DNA of 40,261 nucleotides from Candidatus Binatia bacterium. Its GTDB lineage: Bacteria > Desulfobacterota > Binatia > UBA9968 > JAJDTQ01. Below, one piece after another: positions 7,032 through 16,117 of the stretch; position 1 is the first letter of the stretch, and the number at the start of each line of letters is the position of its first letter. Below the pieces are notes generated by a model. The model made no database searches. It saw nothing but the letters and a program-made list of their open reading frames with translations, and was not told the origin of the DNA. Both the position numbers and the translations under genes were made by a program. The DNA is taken from NCBI GenBank assembly GCA_022824205.1, contig JAJEAI010000108.1, forward strand, positions 1-40,261, in the 5' to 3' direction.

Positions 7032-8807
7032 ATGAAGTTGACCGGGTCGGAAATATTTGTGGAGTCGCTCAAGTGCGAGGGAGTGAAAACCATTTTCGGC
7101 ATCCCTGGCGGAGTGGTCCTCAAGCTGTTCGACGTCCTGCACCAGCAGAACGACGTCGAGGTTGTCCTGACCCGGCATGAGCAGGGCGCGATACACATGG
7201 CCGAGGGCTACGCCAAGGCCACGGGCAAGGCGGGCGTGGCGCTGGTGACCTCGGGGCCGGGCATGACCAACATCGTCACCGGGCTGGCGGATGCCATGAT
7301 GGATTCGGTGCCGCTGGTGGCGTTCACCGGGCAGGTGCCCACCAGCCTCATCGGCAACGATGCCTTCCAGGAAGCGGACAACATCGGCATCAGCCGTCCC
7401 TGCACCAAGCACAACGTGCTGGTGAAGGACGTCAAGGACCTCGCCACGGTCATCAAGGAGGCCTTCTACATCGCCAACACCGGCCGTCCCGGCCCGGTCC
7501 TGGTGGACATCCCCAAGGACGTCACCACGGAGTCCGCCGAGTTTCACTACCCGGACAAGGTCTCCCTCCGGGGCTACCGTCCGACGGTTTCCGGCAACCG
7601 CTTCCAGATCAAGCAGGCGGCGGACGAGATCCTCAAGGCCAAGCGGCCGGTGATCTACGTGGGCGGCGGCTCGGTGTTCTCGGGCGCGGCCAACGAGGTG
7701 CGCGAGCTGGCCGACCTGACGCAGATCCCGGTGACCATGACGGTGATGGGACTGGGCTCCTTTCCCGGCACCCATCCGCTGTGCATGGGCATGCTGGGCA
7801 TGCACGGCACCTATTGCGCCAACATGGCCATGCACGAGGCCGATCTCCTCATCGCCGTGGGCGCTCGCTTCGACGACCGCGTGACCGGCAAGCTGTCCGA
7901 GTTCTCGCCGCGCGCGCGGGTCATCCACATCGACATCGATCCCACGTCGATCAAGAAGAACGTCCATGCGCACATCCCCATCGTGGGCGACGTCAAGGCC
8001 GTGCTGAAGGAGCTGGTGCAGGTGTTGAGCTCCATGGACGGCAATCCCGCCAGCGTCAAGACGCAGCGCCGGCCGTGGCTCAAGCAGGTGAACGCCTGGT
8101 CCGCGCAGCATCCGCTGGCGTACCAGCAGGAGGGAAAGAAGGAGACCAAGCCGCAGTACGTCATCGACAAGGCGTACGAGCTCACGAAGCACAAGGCCAT
8201 CGTGGTCACCGACGTGGGCCAGCACCAGATGTGGGCAGCGCAGTACTTCAAGAGCGGTCTCCAGCGCACCTTCCTCACCTCCGGGGGGCTCGGCACCATG
8301 GGCTTCGGTTTTCCCGCCGCCATCGGCGCGCAGAAGGCCTATCCCAACAAGACCGTGCTGTGCATCACCAGCGAGGGCAGCTTCCAGATGAACCTCCAGG
8401 AGTTGGCGGTGGCGGCCATTCACAAGCTGCCGGTGAAGATCATCCTGCTCAACAACCAGTTCCACGGGATGGTGCGGCAGTGGCAGGACCTCTTCTACGA
8501 AGGGCGCTATGCCTCCAGCGACCTGGGCAACACCCCGGACTTCGTCAAGCTCGCCGAGGCATACGGTATCCTGGGGCTCCGTTCCGAGGGGCCGGGGGAC
8601 GTCGAGGCGGTGCTGAAGGAGGGGTTCAAGCACAAGGGTCCGGTGATGATGGACTTCGTCATCGACCGGTTCGAGAACTGCTATCCGATGATCCCCGCCG
8701 GCGGGGCGCAGCACGAGATGATGCTGGAGGACCCGCCGCAGTTGAAGACCGCGCGCAAGCCCTCGCGGAACAAGGGAGAGGATGCGGACGCCGTTCTGCC
8801 GGCGTAA
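7032..8807 (+). CDS. ilvB: Acetolactate synthase large (catalytic) subunit
   Basis: A thiamine-diphosphate enzyme joining two pyruvates (or pyruvate and 2-oxobutyrate) in the first common step of valine, leucine and isoleucine synthesis. The 591 residues show the N-terminal catalytic RHEQGAIHMAEGYA segment with Glu50, the central FAD-type domain, and the C-terminal TPP domain with NNQFHGMVRQWQDLFYEGRY. The usual GDG of the TPP/Mg site is replaced by Ser447-Glu448-Gly449 in TSEGSFQMN, ahead of Asn474-Asn475. Glu may still bind the metal, but this is a deviation from well-studied enzymes. The neighbours ilvN (11 bases after) and ilvC confirm the pathway. A strong ribosome-binding site GAGGGGAGAAAA precedes the ATG. 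Confidence 0.95.
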   Translation: MKLTGSEIFVESLKCEGVKTIFGIPGGVVLKLFDVLHQQNDVEVVLTRHEQGAIHMAEGYAKATGKAGVALVTSGPGMTNIVTGLADAMMDSVPLVAFTGQVPTSLIGNDAFQEADNIGISRPCTKHNVLVKDVKDLATVIKEAFYIANTGRPGPVLVDIPKDVTTESAEFHYPDKVSLRGYRPTVSGNRFQIKQAADEILKAKRPVIYVGGGSVFSGAANEVRELADLTQIPVTMTVMGLGSFPGTHPLCMGMLGMHGTYCANMAMHEADLLIAVGARFDDRVTGKLSEFSPRARVIHIDIDPTSIKKNVHAHIPIVGDVKAVLKELVQVLSSMDGNPASVKTQRRPWLKQVNAWSAQHPLAYQQEGKKETKPQYVIDKAYELTKHKAIVVTDVGQHQMWAAQYFKSGLQRTFLTSGGLGTMGFGFPAAIGAQKAYPNKTVLCITSEGSFQMNLQELAVAAIHKLPVKIILLNNQFHGMVRQWQDLFYEGRYASSDLGNTPDFVKLAEAYGILGLRSEGPGDVEAVLKEGFKHKGPVMMDFVIDRFENCYPMIPAGGAQHEMMLEDPPQLKTARKPSRNKGEDADAVLPA

Positions 8808-8818
8808 GGGTTGCGTGC

Positions 8819-9301
8819 ATGGAACATGTGATTTCGGTCCTGGTCGAGAATAATCCGGGTGTGCTCGCGCGCGTGGCTGGCCTGTTCAGCGCCCGCGGCT
8901 ACAACATCGAAAGCCTCTCCGTGGCGCCCACGCCGGACGCCACGATATCCATGATCACGGTGGTGACCTCGGGGGACGAGATTATCATCGAGCAGATCAT
9001 GAAGCAGCTCAACAAGGTCATCGAGGTCCTCAAGGTCGTCGACCTCACCGAAGAGGATCACCTCGAGCGGGAAACCGCGCTCATCAAGATCGTTACCAAG
9101 CAGGGACAACAGCGGGACGAAGCCATCCGGATCGCGGGGATCTTCCGCGCCAACATCGTCGATTCGACCCCGCAGACCTACACGTTCGAGGTGTCGGGAG
9201 ACTCCGGCAAGATCCAGGCGGTGATCGATCGCCTGAAGCCCATGGGCATCAAGGAGATCGTCCGCACCGGACGGATCGCCATCGCGCGCGACGCCCTTTA
9301 G
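8819..9301 (+). CDS. ilvN: Acetolactate synthase small (regulatory) subunit
   Basis: The regulatory subunit activates the catalytic subunit and mediates valine feedback inhibition. The frame is open over ilvB, but the ATG at 8819 gives the typical start [21 protein letters not shown], an ACT domain beginning at residue 3. [16 protein letters not shown] follows near residues 24-39. The 160-residue length and the C-terminal half ([19 protein letters not shown]) match the IlvH/IlvN family. It lies directly between ilvB and ilvC. Confidence 0.95.
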   Translation: MEHVISVLVENNPGVLARVAGLFSARGYNIESLSVAPTPDATISMITVVTSGDEIIIEQIMKQLNKVIEVLKVVDLTEEDHLERETALIKIVTKQGQQRDEAIRIAGIFRANIVDSTPQTYTFEVSGDSGKIQAVIDRLKPMGIKEIVRTGRIAIARDAL

Positions 9302-9338
9302 CGGGTCGCCCCGACCAGCGCCAATCAGGAGGTTCGTC

Positions 9339-10355
9339 ATGCAAGTCTACTACGACCAGGACGCGGATCTGGGCCGGATCCGCGACCGCAAGGTCACCGT
9401 GCTGGGTTACGGAAGCCAGGGACACGCGCACGCCACCAATCTGCGCGACTCCGGCGTCGACGTGGTGGTGGGTCTGCGGCGCGACAGCGCCTCCTGGGCC
9501 AAGGCCGCGGACGCGGGTCTCACGGTGATGGAGACGGCGGAAGCGACGGCGGCGGGGGACGTCGTGATGGTGCTGTTGCCGGACGAGCTCCAGGGGGGTG
9601 TCTACCAGGAGGTCATCCAGCCCAATCTCAAGCCCGGGAACTACATGGCCTTCGGCCACGGCTTCAACATCCACTTCAAGCGCGTGGTGCCTCCCGCGGA
9701 CGTGAACGTCTTCATGGTGGCGCCCAAGGGTCCCGGCCACCTGGTGCGCAGCGAGTTCGAGCGCGGCAGGGGGGTGCCGTGCCTGCTGGCGATTCAGCAG
9801 GATCCGTCCGGCGACACCCGCGACGTGGGTCTGGCCTACGCCGCGGCCATCGGCGGCGCCCGCGCCGCGGTCATCGAGACTACCTTCAAGGACGAGACGG
9901 AAACCGACCTCTTCGGCGAGCAAACGGTGTTGTGCGGCGGCATCACCGCGCTGATCCAGGCTGGCTACGAGACCCTGGTGGAAGCGGGCTATCCGCCGGA
10001 GATGGCCTATTTCGAGTGCTGCCACGAGGTCAAGCTCATCGTCGACCTGATCTACGAGGGCGGGCTGGCCAACATGCGCTACTCCGTCAGCAACACCGCG
10101 GAGTACGGCGATCTCACGCGCGGGAAGCGCATCGTCGACGACGGCACGCGCAAGGTCATGAAGGAGATCCTGGCGGACATCCAGTCCGGCAAGTTCGCCG
10201 ACGAGTGGATGAACGAACATCGCTCCGGCTCGCCGAACTTCAACGAGCTGCGCCAGGCTTCCCGGAGCCATCCCATCGAGAAGGTGGGCGAGCAGCTCCG
10301 CTCCATGATGCCTTGGTTGGCGGAGAACCGGCTGGTGGACAAGAGCCGGAACTGA
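9339..10355 (+). CDS. ilvC: Ketol-acid reductoisomerase
   Basis: A class I (short form) KARI that isomerises and reduces 2-acetolactate with NADPH and Mg2+ in valine/leucine/isoleucine synthesis. It has 338 residues. The Rossmann motif [17 protein letters not shown] lies at about residues 25-41. The metal-binding region includes [16 protein letters not shown], in which the conserved DExxxDLFGEQ pattern is clear. [17 protein letters not shown] follows. An AGGAGG lies before the ATG. It completes an ilvB-ilvN-ilvC operon. Confidence 0.97.
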   Translation: MQVYYDQDADLGRIRDRKVTVLGYGSQGHAHATNLRDSGVDVVVGLRRDSASWAKAADAGLTVMETAEATAAGDVVMVLLPDELQGGVYQEVIQPNLKPGNYMAFGHGFNIHFKRVVPPADVNVFMVAPKGPGHLVRSEFERGRGVPCLLAIQQDPSGDTRDVGLAYAAAIGGARAAVIETTFKDETETDLFGEQTVLCGGITALIQAGYETLVEAGYPPEMAYFECCHEVKLIVDLIYEGGLANMRYSVSNTAEYGDLTRGKRIVDDGTRKVMKEILADIQSGKFADEWMNEHRSGSPNFNELRQASRSHPIEKVGEQLRSMMPWLAENRLVDKSRN

Positions 10356-10369
10356 TCCGGCGTTTATGG

Positions 10370-10410
10370 TGTCCTCGCGGATGCCCACGCCTGTTCGTGA
10401 CGCAGGACAC
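10370..10410. repeat. Very short TGTC..GACA element between ilvC and psd
   Basis: A 41-base segment whose ends are complementary (TGTCCT and AGGACA). Its reverse complement resembles the left terminus of the 30037 element (AGTGTC, then GCGTC.CG.AACA.GCG). It is probably a highly shortened member of the same family. It lies within 40 bases of the psd coding sequence, where no normal start codon is found. Confidence 0.45.
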
Positions 10411-10494
10411 TGACTCGCGGCGGCCGCGCCGCGCGGGGACACTCCGATCGGAATCGCACGAGAAGGCTACCGGTTCGTTTTCACGGCCCTGGGC

Positions 10495-11058
10495 TTGGCG
10501 GCGGCGGCCTTTGTCGTAGGCTGGGCGGCGGCCGCGGTGGCGTTGCTGGTGGTGGCCGCGGCCGTGGCGGGGTTCTTTCGGGACCCGGCACGGGTGGCGC
10601 CCGGCGGTGAAGGGCTGGTGGTCTCTCCCGCCGACGGCAAGGTCGTGGAAGTCGACGACGGTGCGCACCCCGGTGGCCGCAGGGTCAGCATCTTTCTCTC
10701 GCCTCTCGATGTCCATATCAATCGCGCACCGTTGGACGCACGGGTGGCGGACATCCGCTACCAGGCGGGCCGTTTTCTGGCCGCGTACAAGGGCAAGGCA
10801 TCGGAGGAGAATGAGCGCAACGCGGTCGAGCTTGCGGATGCCTCGGGCAGGACCGTCCGCGTCGTGCAGATCGCCGGCTTTCTCGCGCGCCGCATCGTTT
10901 GCGACGTCGGACGCGGCGATTCGTTGAAACGGGGCGAGCGCTTTGGCATGATCATGTTCGGCTCGCGCGTGGACCTTCACCTGCCCGCGGACGCCACGGT
11001 CGCGGTGCGGCCCGGCGAGCGCGTTCGCGGCGGCGAAACCATCGTGGCGCGGCTTTGA
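10495..11058 (+). CDS. psd: Phosphatidylserine decarboxylase (start uncertain)
   Basis: A pyruvoyl enzyme that decarboxylates phosphatidylserine to phosphatidylethanolamine at the inner membrane. The short (about 200-residue) archaeal/deltaproteobacterial type is indicated by FRDPARVAPGGEGLVVSPADGKV, FLSPLDVHINRAP, and the C-terminal self-cleavage site MIMFGSRVDLHLPA, where the serine of GS becomes the pyruvoyl group. The listed start is a TTG. However, family-like residues (IGIAREGYRFVF) continue upstream in frame to about 10444, and no ATG, GTG or TTG exists between the in-frame TGA at 10411-10413 and 10495. Either a rare start such as ATC at 10447 is used or the start was damaged when the adjacent repeat arrived. 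pssA downstream makes its substrate. Confidence 0.9.
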   Translation: MAAAAFVVGWAAAAVALLVVAAAVAGFFRDPARVAPGGEGLVVSPADGKVVEVDDGAHPGGRRVSIFLSPLDVHINRAPLDARVADIRYQAGRFLAAYKGKASEENERNAVELADASGRTVRVVQIAGFLARRIVCDVGRGDSLKRGERFGMIMFGSRVDLHLPADATVAVRPGERVRGGETIVARL

Positions 11059-11082
11059 CCGGTAGGGTTCGTCGAAAATTCT

Positions 11083-11120
11083 TGATCCGTCATTCCCGCG
11101 CAAGCGGGAATGACGGATCA
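11083..11120. repeat. Perfect 17-bp palindrome between psd and pssA
   Basis: A perfect 17-bp inverted repeat with a four-base loop (GCAA), built on the core TCATTCCCGC..GCGGGAATGA that also forms the hairpins at 15912-16010 and 22310-22405. It would form a very stable RNA hairpin between two consecutive phospholipid genes. No U-tract follows, so it is more likely an interspersed repeat that affects mRNA stability than a terminator. Confidence 0.75.
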
Positions 11121-11156
11121 GGATTTCCGATGAGCCCTGCTTTGATCGGGATTGCC

Positions 11157-12017
11157 ATGGAAAGTTCCGAGAACACCGCGGGAACGACCGCAGAAAAGGC
11201 TGAAACGACGCTACGGAAGGTCCGGCTTGTCCCCAGCGGCAGGATGCGCCGCAGACGGCTCAAGCGCCGGGGGCCGTCGGCCCGGCCGCGGCGGGGGATC
11301 TTCCTGCTGCCGAGCCTGTTCACCGCGGGCAACCTCGTCTGCGGCGTCTTCGCCATCTTCTTCGCCATCCGCGGCGAATACCCTCAGGCGGCCCTGTGGA
11401 TACTGGCCGCGCACGTGCTGGACGGCGTCGACGGCGCGGTGGCGCGCCTCACCCACACCACCAGCCAGTTCGGCGTCGAGTTCGATTCCCTGGCGGACGT
11501 GGTCTCGTTCGGGGTGGCTCCGGCGGTGCTGGTGTACGTGTTCGCCCTGGCGTCCTGGGGCCCCTGGGGCGGCGTCGCGCCGGCGCTGTTCGCCGTGTGC
11601 GGGGCGTTGCGGCTGGCGCGCTTCAACGTGCAGACCCTGACCGCGGAAAAGAGCTACTTCACGGGCCTGCCCATCCCCGCCGCCGCCGCCATGATCGCCG
11701 CCACCCTGTTCATCTACCTGATGCTGGGACTCGATGGCGCGGCCGGCACGCCCGTCGTCTTCGCCGCCGTCACCTGCGTGCTGGCGGCCCTGATGGTCAG
11801 CAACTTCCGCTACCCGAGTCTGAAGCAGCACCATTTCAAGAAGCGCAGCACCATTTGGTTGTTGCTTTCCGCGTTGGCACTCGTTATACTCACCATTGCT
11901 ATGTGGCAGATCGTGTTGTTCGCAGCGTTGGTGCTGTACACGTTATCGGGGCCGTTACTATGGTTACTCGCCGTGCGGAAGCGACGGAGGGAGACGCAGG
12001 AATTCGTACAAGCCTGA
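11157..12017 (+). CDS. pssA: CDP-diacylglycerol--serine O-phosphatidyltransferase
   Basis: This integral-membrane enzyme transfers the phosphatidyl group from CDP-diacylglycerol to serine, making the substrate for Psd. The complete CDP-alcohol phosphotransferase motif DGx2AR..G..D..D is visible as DGVDGAVARLTHTTSQFG followed by VEFDSLAD. About six to eight hydrophobic segments follow. From the ATG at 11157 it has 286 residues. A second in-frame ATG at 11130 is possible. Longer extension would read through the palindromic repeat at 11083-11120 and is not credible. A basic, arginine-rich N-terminal stretch precedes the first membrane segment, unlike the shortest homologues. The psd-pssA pair is conserved. 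Confidence 0.93.
   Translation: MESSENTAGTTAEKAETTLRKVRLVPSGRMRRRRLKRRGPSARPRRGIFLLPSLFTAGNLVCGVFAIFFAIRGEYPQAALWILAAHVLDGVDGAVARLTHTTSQFGVEFDSLADVVSFGVAPAVLVYVFALASWGPWGGVAPALFAVCGALRLARFNVQTLTAEKSYFTGLPIPAAAAMIAATLFIYLMLGLDGAAGTPVVFAAVTCVLAALMVSNFRYPSLKQHHFKKRSTIWLLLSALALVILTIAMWQIVLFAALVLYTLSGPLLWLLAVRKRRRETQEFVQA
11862..11890 (+). promoter_or_regulatory. Possible internal promoter in the 3' end of pssA
   Basis: TTGCTT (11862-11867), a 17-base spacer and TATACT (11885-11890) lie within the pssA coding sequence, upstream of the hairpin before leuA. The -10 is good and the -35 weak. It could start a leuA transcript, but it may be chance. Confidence 0.3.
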
Positions 12018-12045
12018 AATGAGCGAATCCCAGCTTGCATCACCG

Positions 12046-12076
12046 AAACTCCCGCCCTCCGCGGGAGTTTTTTTTT
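12046..12076 (+). terminator. Rho-independent terminator (possible attenuator) before leuA
   Basis: A perfect 10-bp stem (AAACTCCCGC / GCGGGAGTTT) with a five-base loop runs into nine T residues (12068-12076). It begins 28 bases after pssA and ends just before the leuA ribosome-binding site GAGGAGGA (12077-12084). It should end the ilv-psd-pssA transcript. Because no clear promoter lies between it and leuA, transcription must either start inside pssA or read through under control. Confidence 0.85.
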
Positions 12077-12089
12077 GAGGAGGAAGACC

Positions 12090-13646
12090 ATGGGCGCCAA
12101 CAACGTTGTGAACATTTTCGATACCACCTTGCGGGACGGCGAGCAGTCGCCCGGGGCCAGCATGAACATCGACGAGAAGGTCCTCATCGCGCGTCAGCTC
12201 GACAAGCTGGGAGTGGACGTCATCGAGGCGGGCTTCGCCGCGTCGTCTCCCGGGGACTTCGAGTCGGTGGTGCAGGTGTGCAAGGCGGTCAAGCGGCCCA
12301 TCGTGCTGAGTCTGGCGCGGGCGCAGCTCGGCGACATCCGCAAGGCGGCCAAGGCGGTGGACGGAGCGCGCAAGCCCGGCCTCCATACCTTCATCGCCAC
12401 CTCCGACATCCACATGAAGCACAAGCTGCGCATGTCCCGGGACGAGGTGATGGAGTCGGTGGGCACGGCCGTGGCCTATGCCCGGCGCTACCTCGACTAC
12501 GTCGAGTTTTCGGCCGAGGACGCCTCGCGCAGCGACCGGGACTTCCTGGTGGAGGTCTTCAGCGAGGCCATCCGCGCGGGAGCGAAGACCCTCAACATTC
12601 CCGACACCACCGGTTACGCCATCCCGTCGGAGTTCGGCGAGCTGGTGCGCTACCTGATCGAGAACACCGAGGGCTCGGAAACGGTCACCTGGAGCGCTCA
12701 CTGTCACAACGACCTGGGCCTGGCCGTGGCCAACTCGCTGGCCGCGGTGGCCAATGGCGCGCGCCAGGTGGAGTGCACGGTGAACGGCATCGGCGAGCGC
12801 GCCGGCAACACCTCGCTGGAAGAGGTGGTGATGGCGCTCAAGACGCGCCAGCCGGTGTTCGGTCTCGACACGCGCATCCATACCGAGCAGATCTACCCGA
12901 CGTCGCGGTTGCTCTCCCAGGTCACCGGCATCACGGTGCCGCTCAACAAGCCCATCGTGGGCGACAACGCCTTCGCCCACGAGGCCGGCATCCACCAGGA
13001 CGGTGTCCTCAAGCAGAAGCTCACCTACGAGATCATGAAGCCCGAGACGGTGGGCATCACCGGCAACCGGCTGGTGATGGGCAAGCACTCCGGTCGCCAC
13101 GCCTTCGGCGAGAGGCTGCAGCAGCTCGGGTTCTCCCTCAACAAGGACGACGTCAACCGCGCCTTCGAGCGCTTCAAGGAGCTGGCGGACAAGAAGAAGG
13201 AGGTCTTCGACGAGGACATCGAGGCCTTGGTGGCGGACGAGGTGCTGCGCCTCCCGAGCCAGCCGGACCGTTACGAGCTGTTGTACATGAACATCGCGTC
13301 GAGCTCGTCCGCGGTGCCGTCGGCCACGGTGCGCCTGCGCGTGGACGGCGAGGAGAAGATGGCCCACGACACGGGTGACGGGGTGGTGGATGCGTGTTAT
13401 AAAGCCATCGCCAAGATCTCCGGCAGCCGCGCCAGGCTGCGGCGCTACTCGGTTTCCAGCGTCACCGGCGGCACCGATGCCCAGGGCGAGGTGTCGTGCA
13501 TGCTCCAGGAAAAGGACATCAACATCTCCGGGAAAGGTTCCCACACGGACATCATCATGGCGAGCGCGCTGGCGTACGTGAACGCGTTGAACCGGCTCGA
13601 GTACCGCAAGCGTCATCGCCAGGCTTCGGTCGAGGGGGGTCCATGA
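12090..13646 (+). CDS. leuA: 2-isopropylmalate synthase
   Basis: LeuA condenses acetyl-CoA with 2-ketoisovalerate in the first committed step of leucine synthesis. The catalytic TIM barrel starts with [19 protein letters not shown] (residues 7-25), the metal-binding [13 protein letters not shown] motif follows, and the second signature region is [20 protein letters not shown]. The C-terminal 120 residues form the leucine-responsive regulatory domain ([16 protein letters not shown]). The total of 518 residues is normal. The ATG at 12090 is chosen because it follows a strong GAGGAGGA. A TTG 15 bases earlier lies in the terminator T-tract. Its TGA overlaps the leuB ATG (ATGA). Confidence 0.97.
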   Translation: MGANNVVNIFDTTLRDGEQSPGASMNIDEKVLIARQLDKLGVDVIEAGFAASSPGDFESVVQVCKAVKRPIVLSLARAQLGDIRKAAKAVDGARKPGLHTFIATSDIHMKHKLRMSRDEVMESVGTAVAYARRYLDYVEFSAEDASRSDRDFLVEVFSEAIRAGAKTLNIPDTTGYAIPSEFGELVRYLIENTEGSETVTWSAHCHNDLGLAVANSLAAVANGARQVECTVNGIGERAGNTSLEEVVMALKTRQPVFGLDTRIHTEQIYPTSRLLSQVTGITVPLNKPIVGDNAFAHEAGIHQDGVLKQKLTYEIMKPETVGITGNRLVMGKHSGRHAFGERLQQLGFSLNKDDVNRAFERFKELADKKKEVFDEDIEALVADEVLRLPSQPDRYELLYMNIASSSSAVPSATVRLRVDGEEKMAHDTGDGVVDACYKAIAKISGSRARLRRYSVSSVTGGTDAQGEVSCMLQEKDINISGKGSHTDIIMASALAYVNALNRLEYRKRHRQASVEGGP

Positions 13647-14737
13647 GTCACAAGGTAGCGGTGCTTCCGGGCGACGGAATCGGTCCGGAAGTGGTGGCGG
13701 AGGCCATGGCGGTGTTGCGCCAGGCCGGCGACATTTTCGGGTTCACCTGCGAGGTGGAGGAAGGGCTGGTGGGGGGCGCGTCCATCGACGCCCACGGCAA
13801 GCCCCTGACCGGCGAGGTGCTGGCCCTGGCCAAGTCCGCCGGCGCGGTGGTGCTGGGCGCCATGGGCGGACCCAAGTGGGATGGCCTCGACTACTCCATC
13901 CGGCCGGAACGGGCGCTGCTGGCGCTGCGCCAGGAACTGGGGCTCTTCGCCAACCTGCGGCCGGTGAAGCTGTTCGCGCCGCTGGCGCGGGCCTCGACGC
14001 TCAAGCCCGAGGTGGTGGAAGGCACGGACCTCGTGGTGGTGCGGGAGCTGACCGGCGGCATCTACTTCGGGCAACCCAAGGGCGTCACGCAGGAGCCCGA
14101 CGGCAGCGAGCGGGGGGTCAACACCCTGGTCTACACCACGCCCGAGATCGAGCGCATCGCACGGGTGGCCTTCGACGCGGCGCGCCGGCGACGCGGCCGG
14201 GTGACCTCGGTGGACAAGGCCAACGTGCTGGAGTGCACCGAGCTGTGGCGCAAGGTGGTGACACGGGTGCGCGACGAGGAGGGTTACGGCGACGTGGAGC
14301 TGGAGCACGTGCTCGTGGACAACTGCGCCATGCAACTCATCCGCGATCCCCGGCACTTCGACGTCATCGTCACCACGAACATGTTCGGCGACATCCTGAG
14401 CGACGAGGCCGCCATGCTTACCGGTTCCATCGGCATGTTGCCGTCGGCGAGCCTCGGCGGCAAGGTGGGCATGTACGAGCCGGTGCACGGCAGCGCGCCG
14501 GACATCGCCGGGCAGGACAAGGCCAACCCGCTGGCCACCATCCTCACCGTGGCGCTGATGCTGCGCCACTCCTTCGACCAGGGCGCCGCCGCCGACTGCA
14601 TCGAGCAGGCGGTGGAGCGGGTGCTGGAGACGGGTTGCCGCACCCTCGACATCGCCGAGGGCGAGGCCGCGGTGGTGGGCTGCAAGGAGATGGGCGAGCG
14701 CGTGCGCCGGGAGATCGCGGCGAGCCGCGCGGCGTAG
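13643..14737 (+). CDS. leuB: 3-isopropylmalate dehydrogenase
   Basis: An NAD-dependent oxidative decarboxylase acting on 3-isopropylmalate in leucine synthesis. The ATG at 13643 overlaps the leuA stop and gives the typical start [21 protein letters not shown] with 364 residues. The family motifs visible are GGPKWD, the substrate-binding arginines in [23 protein letters not shown], and the NAD/metal region [23 protein letters not shown] (in parts). The gene is translationally coupled to leuA and followed by asd after 27 bases. Confidence 0.97.
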   Translation: MSHKVAVLPGDGIGPEVVAEAMAVLRQAGDIFGFTCEVEEGLVGGASIDAHGKPLTGEVLALAKSAGAVVLGAMGGPKWDGLDYSIRPERALLALRQELGLFANLRPVKLFAPLARASTLKPEVVEGTDLVVVRELTGGIYFGQPKGVTQEPDGSERGVNTLVYTTPEIERIARVAFDAARRRRGRVTSVDKANVLECTELWRKVVTRVRDEEGYGDVELEHVLVDNCAMQLIRDPRHFDVIVTTNMFGDILSDEAAMLTGSIGMLPSASLGGKVGMYEPVHGSAPDIAGQDKANPLATILTVALMLRHSFDQGAAADCIEQAVERVLETGCRTLDIAEGEAAVVGCKEMGERVRREIAASRAA

Positions 14738-14764
14738 GTCGGAGATTCCGCGCAAGGGAGAGAC

Positions 14765-15799
14765 ATGGGCTCTTTCAAGGACAAGGACACGTACAACGTG
14801 GCGGTGGTGGGAGCCACCGGCGCGGTGGGCGAGGAGATACGCAAGATCCTCGAGGAACGGCGGTTCCCGGTGGACACGTTGCGCCTGCTGGCGTCCGAGC
14901 GTTCCGCGGGCCAGCGCCTCGATTTCCAAGGCCGGCAGGTCCCGGTGGAGGTGCTGGACGACGACTCCTTCGAGGACGTCGACATCGCGCTGTTCTCCGC
15001 CGGGGGGTCCGTGAGCGCGCGCTACGCGCCGGCGGCGGTGGACGAAGGCGCGGTGGTCATCGACAACACCAGTTGCTTCCGGATGGAGGACGACGTCCCG
15101 CTGGTGGTGCCGGAGGTCAACCCCGAGAAGATCGGCGAGCACTCCCAGCGCGGCATCATCGCCAACCCCAATTGCTCCACCATCCAGATGGTGGTGGCGC
15201 TGAAGCCGCTGTACGACGCGGCGGGCATCAGCCGCATCGTCGTGTCCACCTACCAGTCCGTGTCCGGCGCCGGACGCCAGGCCATGGAGGAACTCGGGAG
15301 GCAGACCGCCGCGTTGTTCAACAGCAAGGACGTGGAATGCGAGAAGTTCCCGCACCAGATCGCGTTCAACTGCATTCCCCACATCGACTCGTTCCTCCCC
15401 GGCGGCCACACCAAGGAAGAGTTGAAGATGATCCAGGAGACCCGCAAGATCCTGGACGACCCGGACATCCGCATCAGCGCCACCGCGGTGCGCGTGCCCG
15501 TATTCTGCAGCCACTCCGAATCCATCAACGTCGAGACCCGCACCAAGCTCACCGCCGGCGACGTCCGCGCCCTCCTGAGGGAGGCGCCCGGCGTGCTCCT
15601 CCAGGACGATCCGCAGGCCAACGAATACCCGCTGGCCACCGAGGCGGCGGGCCAGGATGCCACCTGCGTGGGGCGCGTCCGCGAGGACGACTCCGTGGAC
15701 AACGGCATCGCCCTCTGGGTCGTGGCCGACAACCTGCGCAAGGGCGCCGCCCTCAACGCCGTCCAGATCGCCGAGATCCTGATCCGCGACTACCACTGA
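14765..15799 (+). CDS. asd: Aspartate-semialdehyde dehydrogenase
   Basis: Asd reduces aspartyl phosphate to aspartate semialdehyde at the entry to lysine, threonine, methionine and diaminopimelate synthesis. The 344 residues show the NADP-binding VAVVGATGAVGEEI at 12-25. NPNCSTIQMVVAL near residue 138 carries the catalytic cysteine. The STYQSVSGAGRQAMEEL segment and the histidine-bearing C-terminal domain follow. A GGAGAG motif precedes the ATG. The leuB-asd-truA order is conserved in several deltaproteobacteria. A 180-bp hairpin repeat follows the gene. Confidence 0.97.
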   Translation: MGSFKDKDTYNVAVVGATGAVGEEIRKILEERRFPVDTLRLLASERSAGQRLDFQGRQVPVEVLDDDSFEDVDIALFSAGGSVSARYAPAAVDEGAVVIDNTSCFRMEDDVPLVVPEVNPEKIGEHSQRGIIANPNCSTIQMVVALKPLYDAAGISRIVVSTYQSVSGAGRQAMEELGRQTAALFNSKDVECEKFPHQIAFNCIPHIDSFLPGGHTKEELKMIQETRKILDDPDIRISATAVRVPVFCSHSESINVETRTKLTAGDVRALLREAPGVLLQDDPQANEYPLATEAAGQDATCVGRVREDDSVDNGIALWVVADNLRKGAALNAVQIAEILIRDYH

Positions 15800-15847
15800 C
15801 CCCGCCGTCTCGACGCCCATGAGGCGGACGCCCTTGAAGTACGTCCT

Positions 15848-16030
15848 TGATACGAAAATAACACCTTGTTCAATGATTTCTGGTAGTTACGGAATCCCGC
15901 TACACCCCGACGAGTCATTCCCGCGGAAGCGGGAATCCAGGCGGGGTGGGGCCGGGCAATGAGGCCGCCAGACCCCCACCCCTGGATTCCCGCTTCCGCG
16001 GGAATGACTCATTGGGGGCCCGGCGCCCCA
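15848..16030. repeat. Long hairpin repeat, copy A (after asd)
   Basis: About 180 bases that recur with roughly 85-90 percent identity at 22244-22426 in the same orientation. The first 60 bases (TGATACGAAAATAACACCTT...) are conserved single-stranded sequence. The rest (15912-16010) is an imperfect inverted repeat: GAGTCATTCCCGCGGAAGCG pairs with its complement, then TCCAGG with CCTGGA and GGGGTGGGG with CCCCACCCC. A fragment of the same GATTCCCGCGGAAGC core recurs at 16070-16092. The interval 15800-16117 contains nothing else recognisable. Confidence 0.85.
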
Positions 16031-16117
16031 TTTTCATCCCCCTTTGTGTGGGCTGCAAGCCGACATGGGTGATTCCCGCGGAAGCAGGAATCCATGGCAC
16101 GAGGGATGCCCCTTCCC

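Noticed and set aside
6777..8714. 645-codon minus-strand open frame opposite ilvB
   Set aside because: Antisense shadow of a conserved gene; rich in His, Val and Leu with no recognisable domain.
12019..12078. Short frame before leuA as a leucine leader peptide
   Set aside because: Only two leucines in 19 codons and it runs through the terminator T-tract; not a credible leader peptide.
13613..15820. 735-codon open frame on the minus strand opposite leuB and asd
   Set aside because: It mirrors two well-supported genes, has the His/Arg/Gly-rich composition typical of antisense frames in high-GC DNA, and shows no motif.
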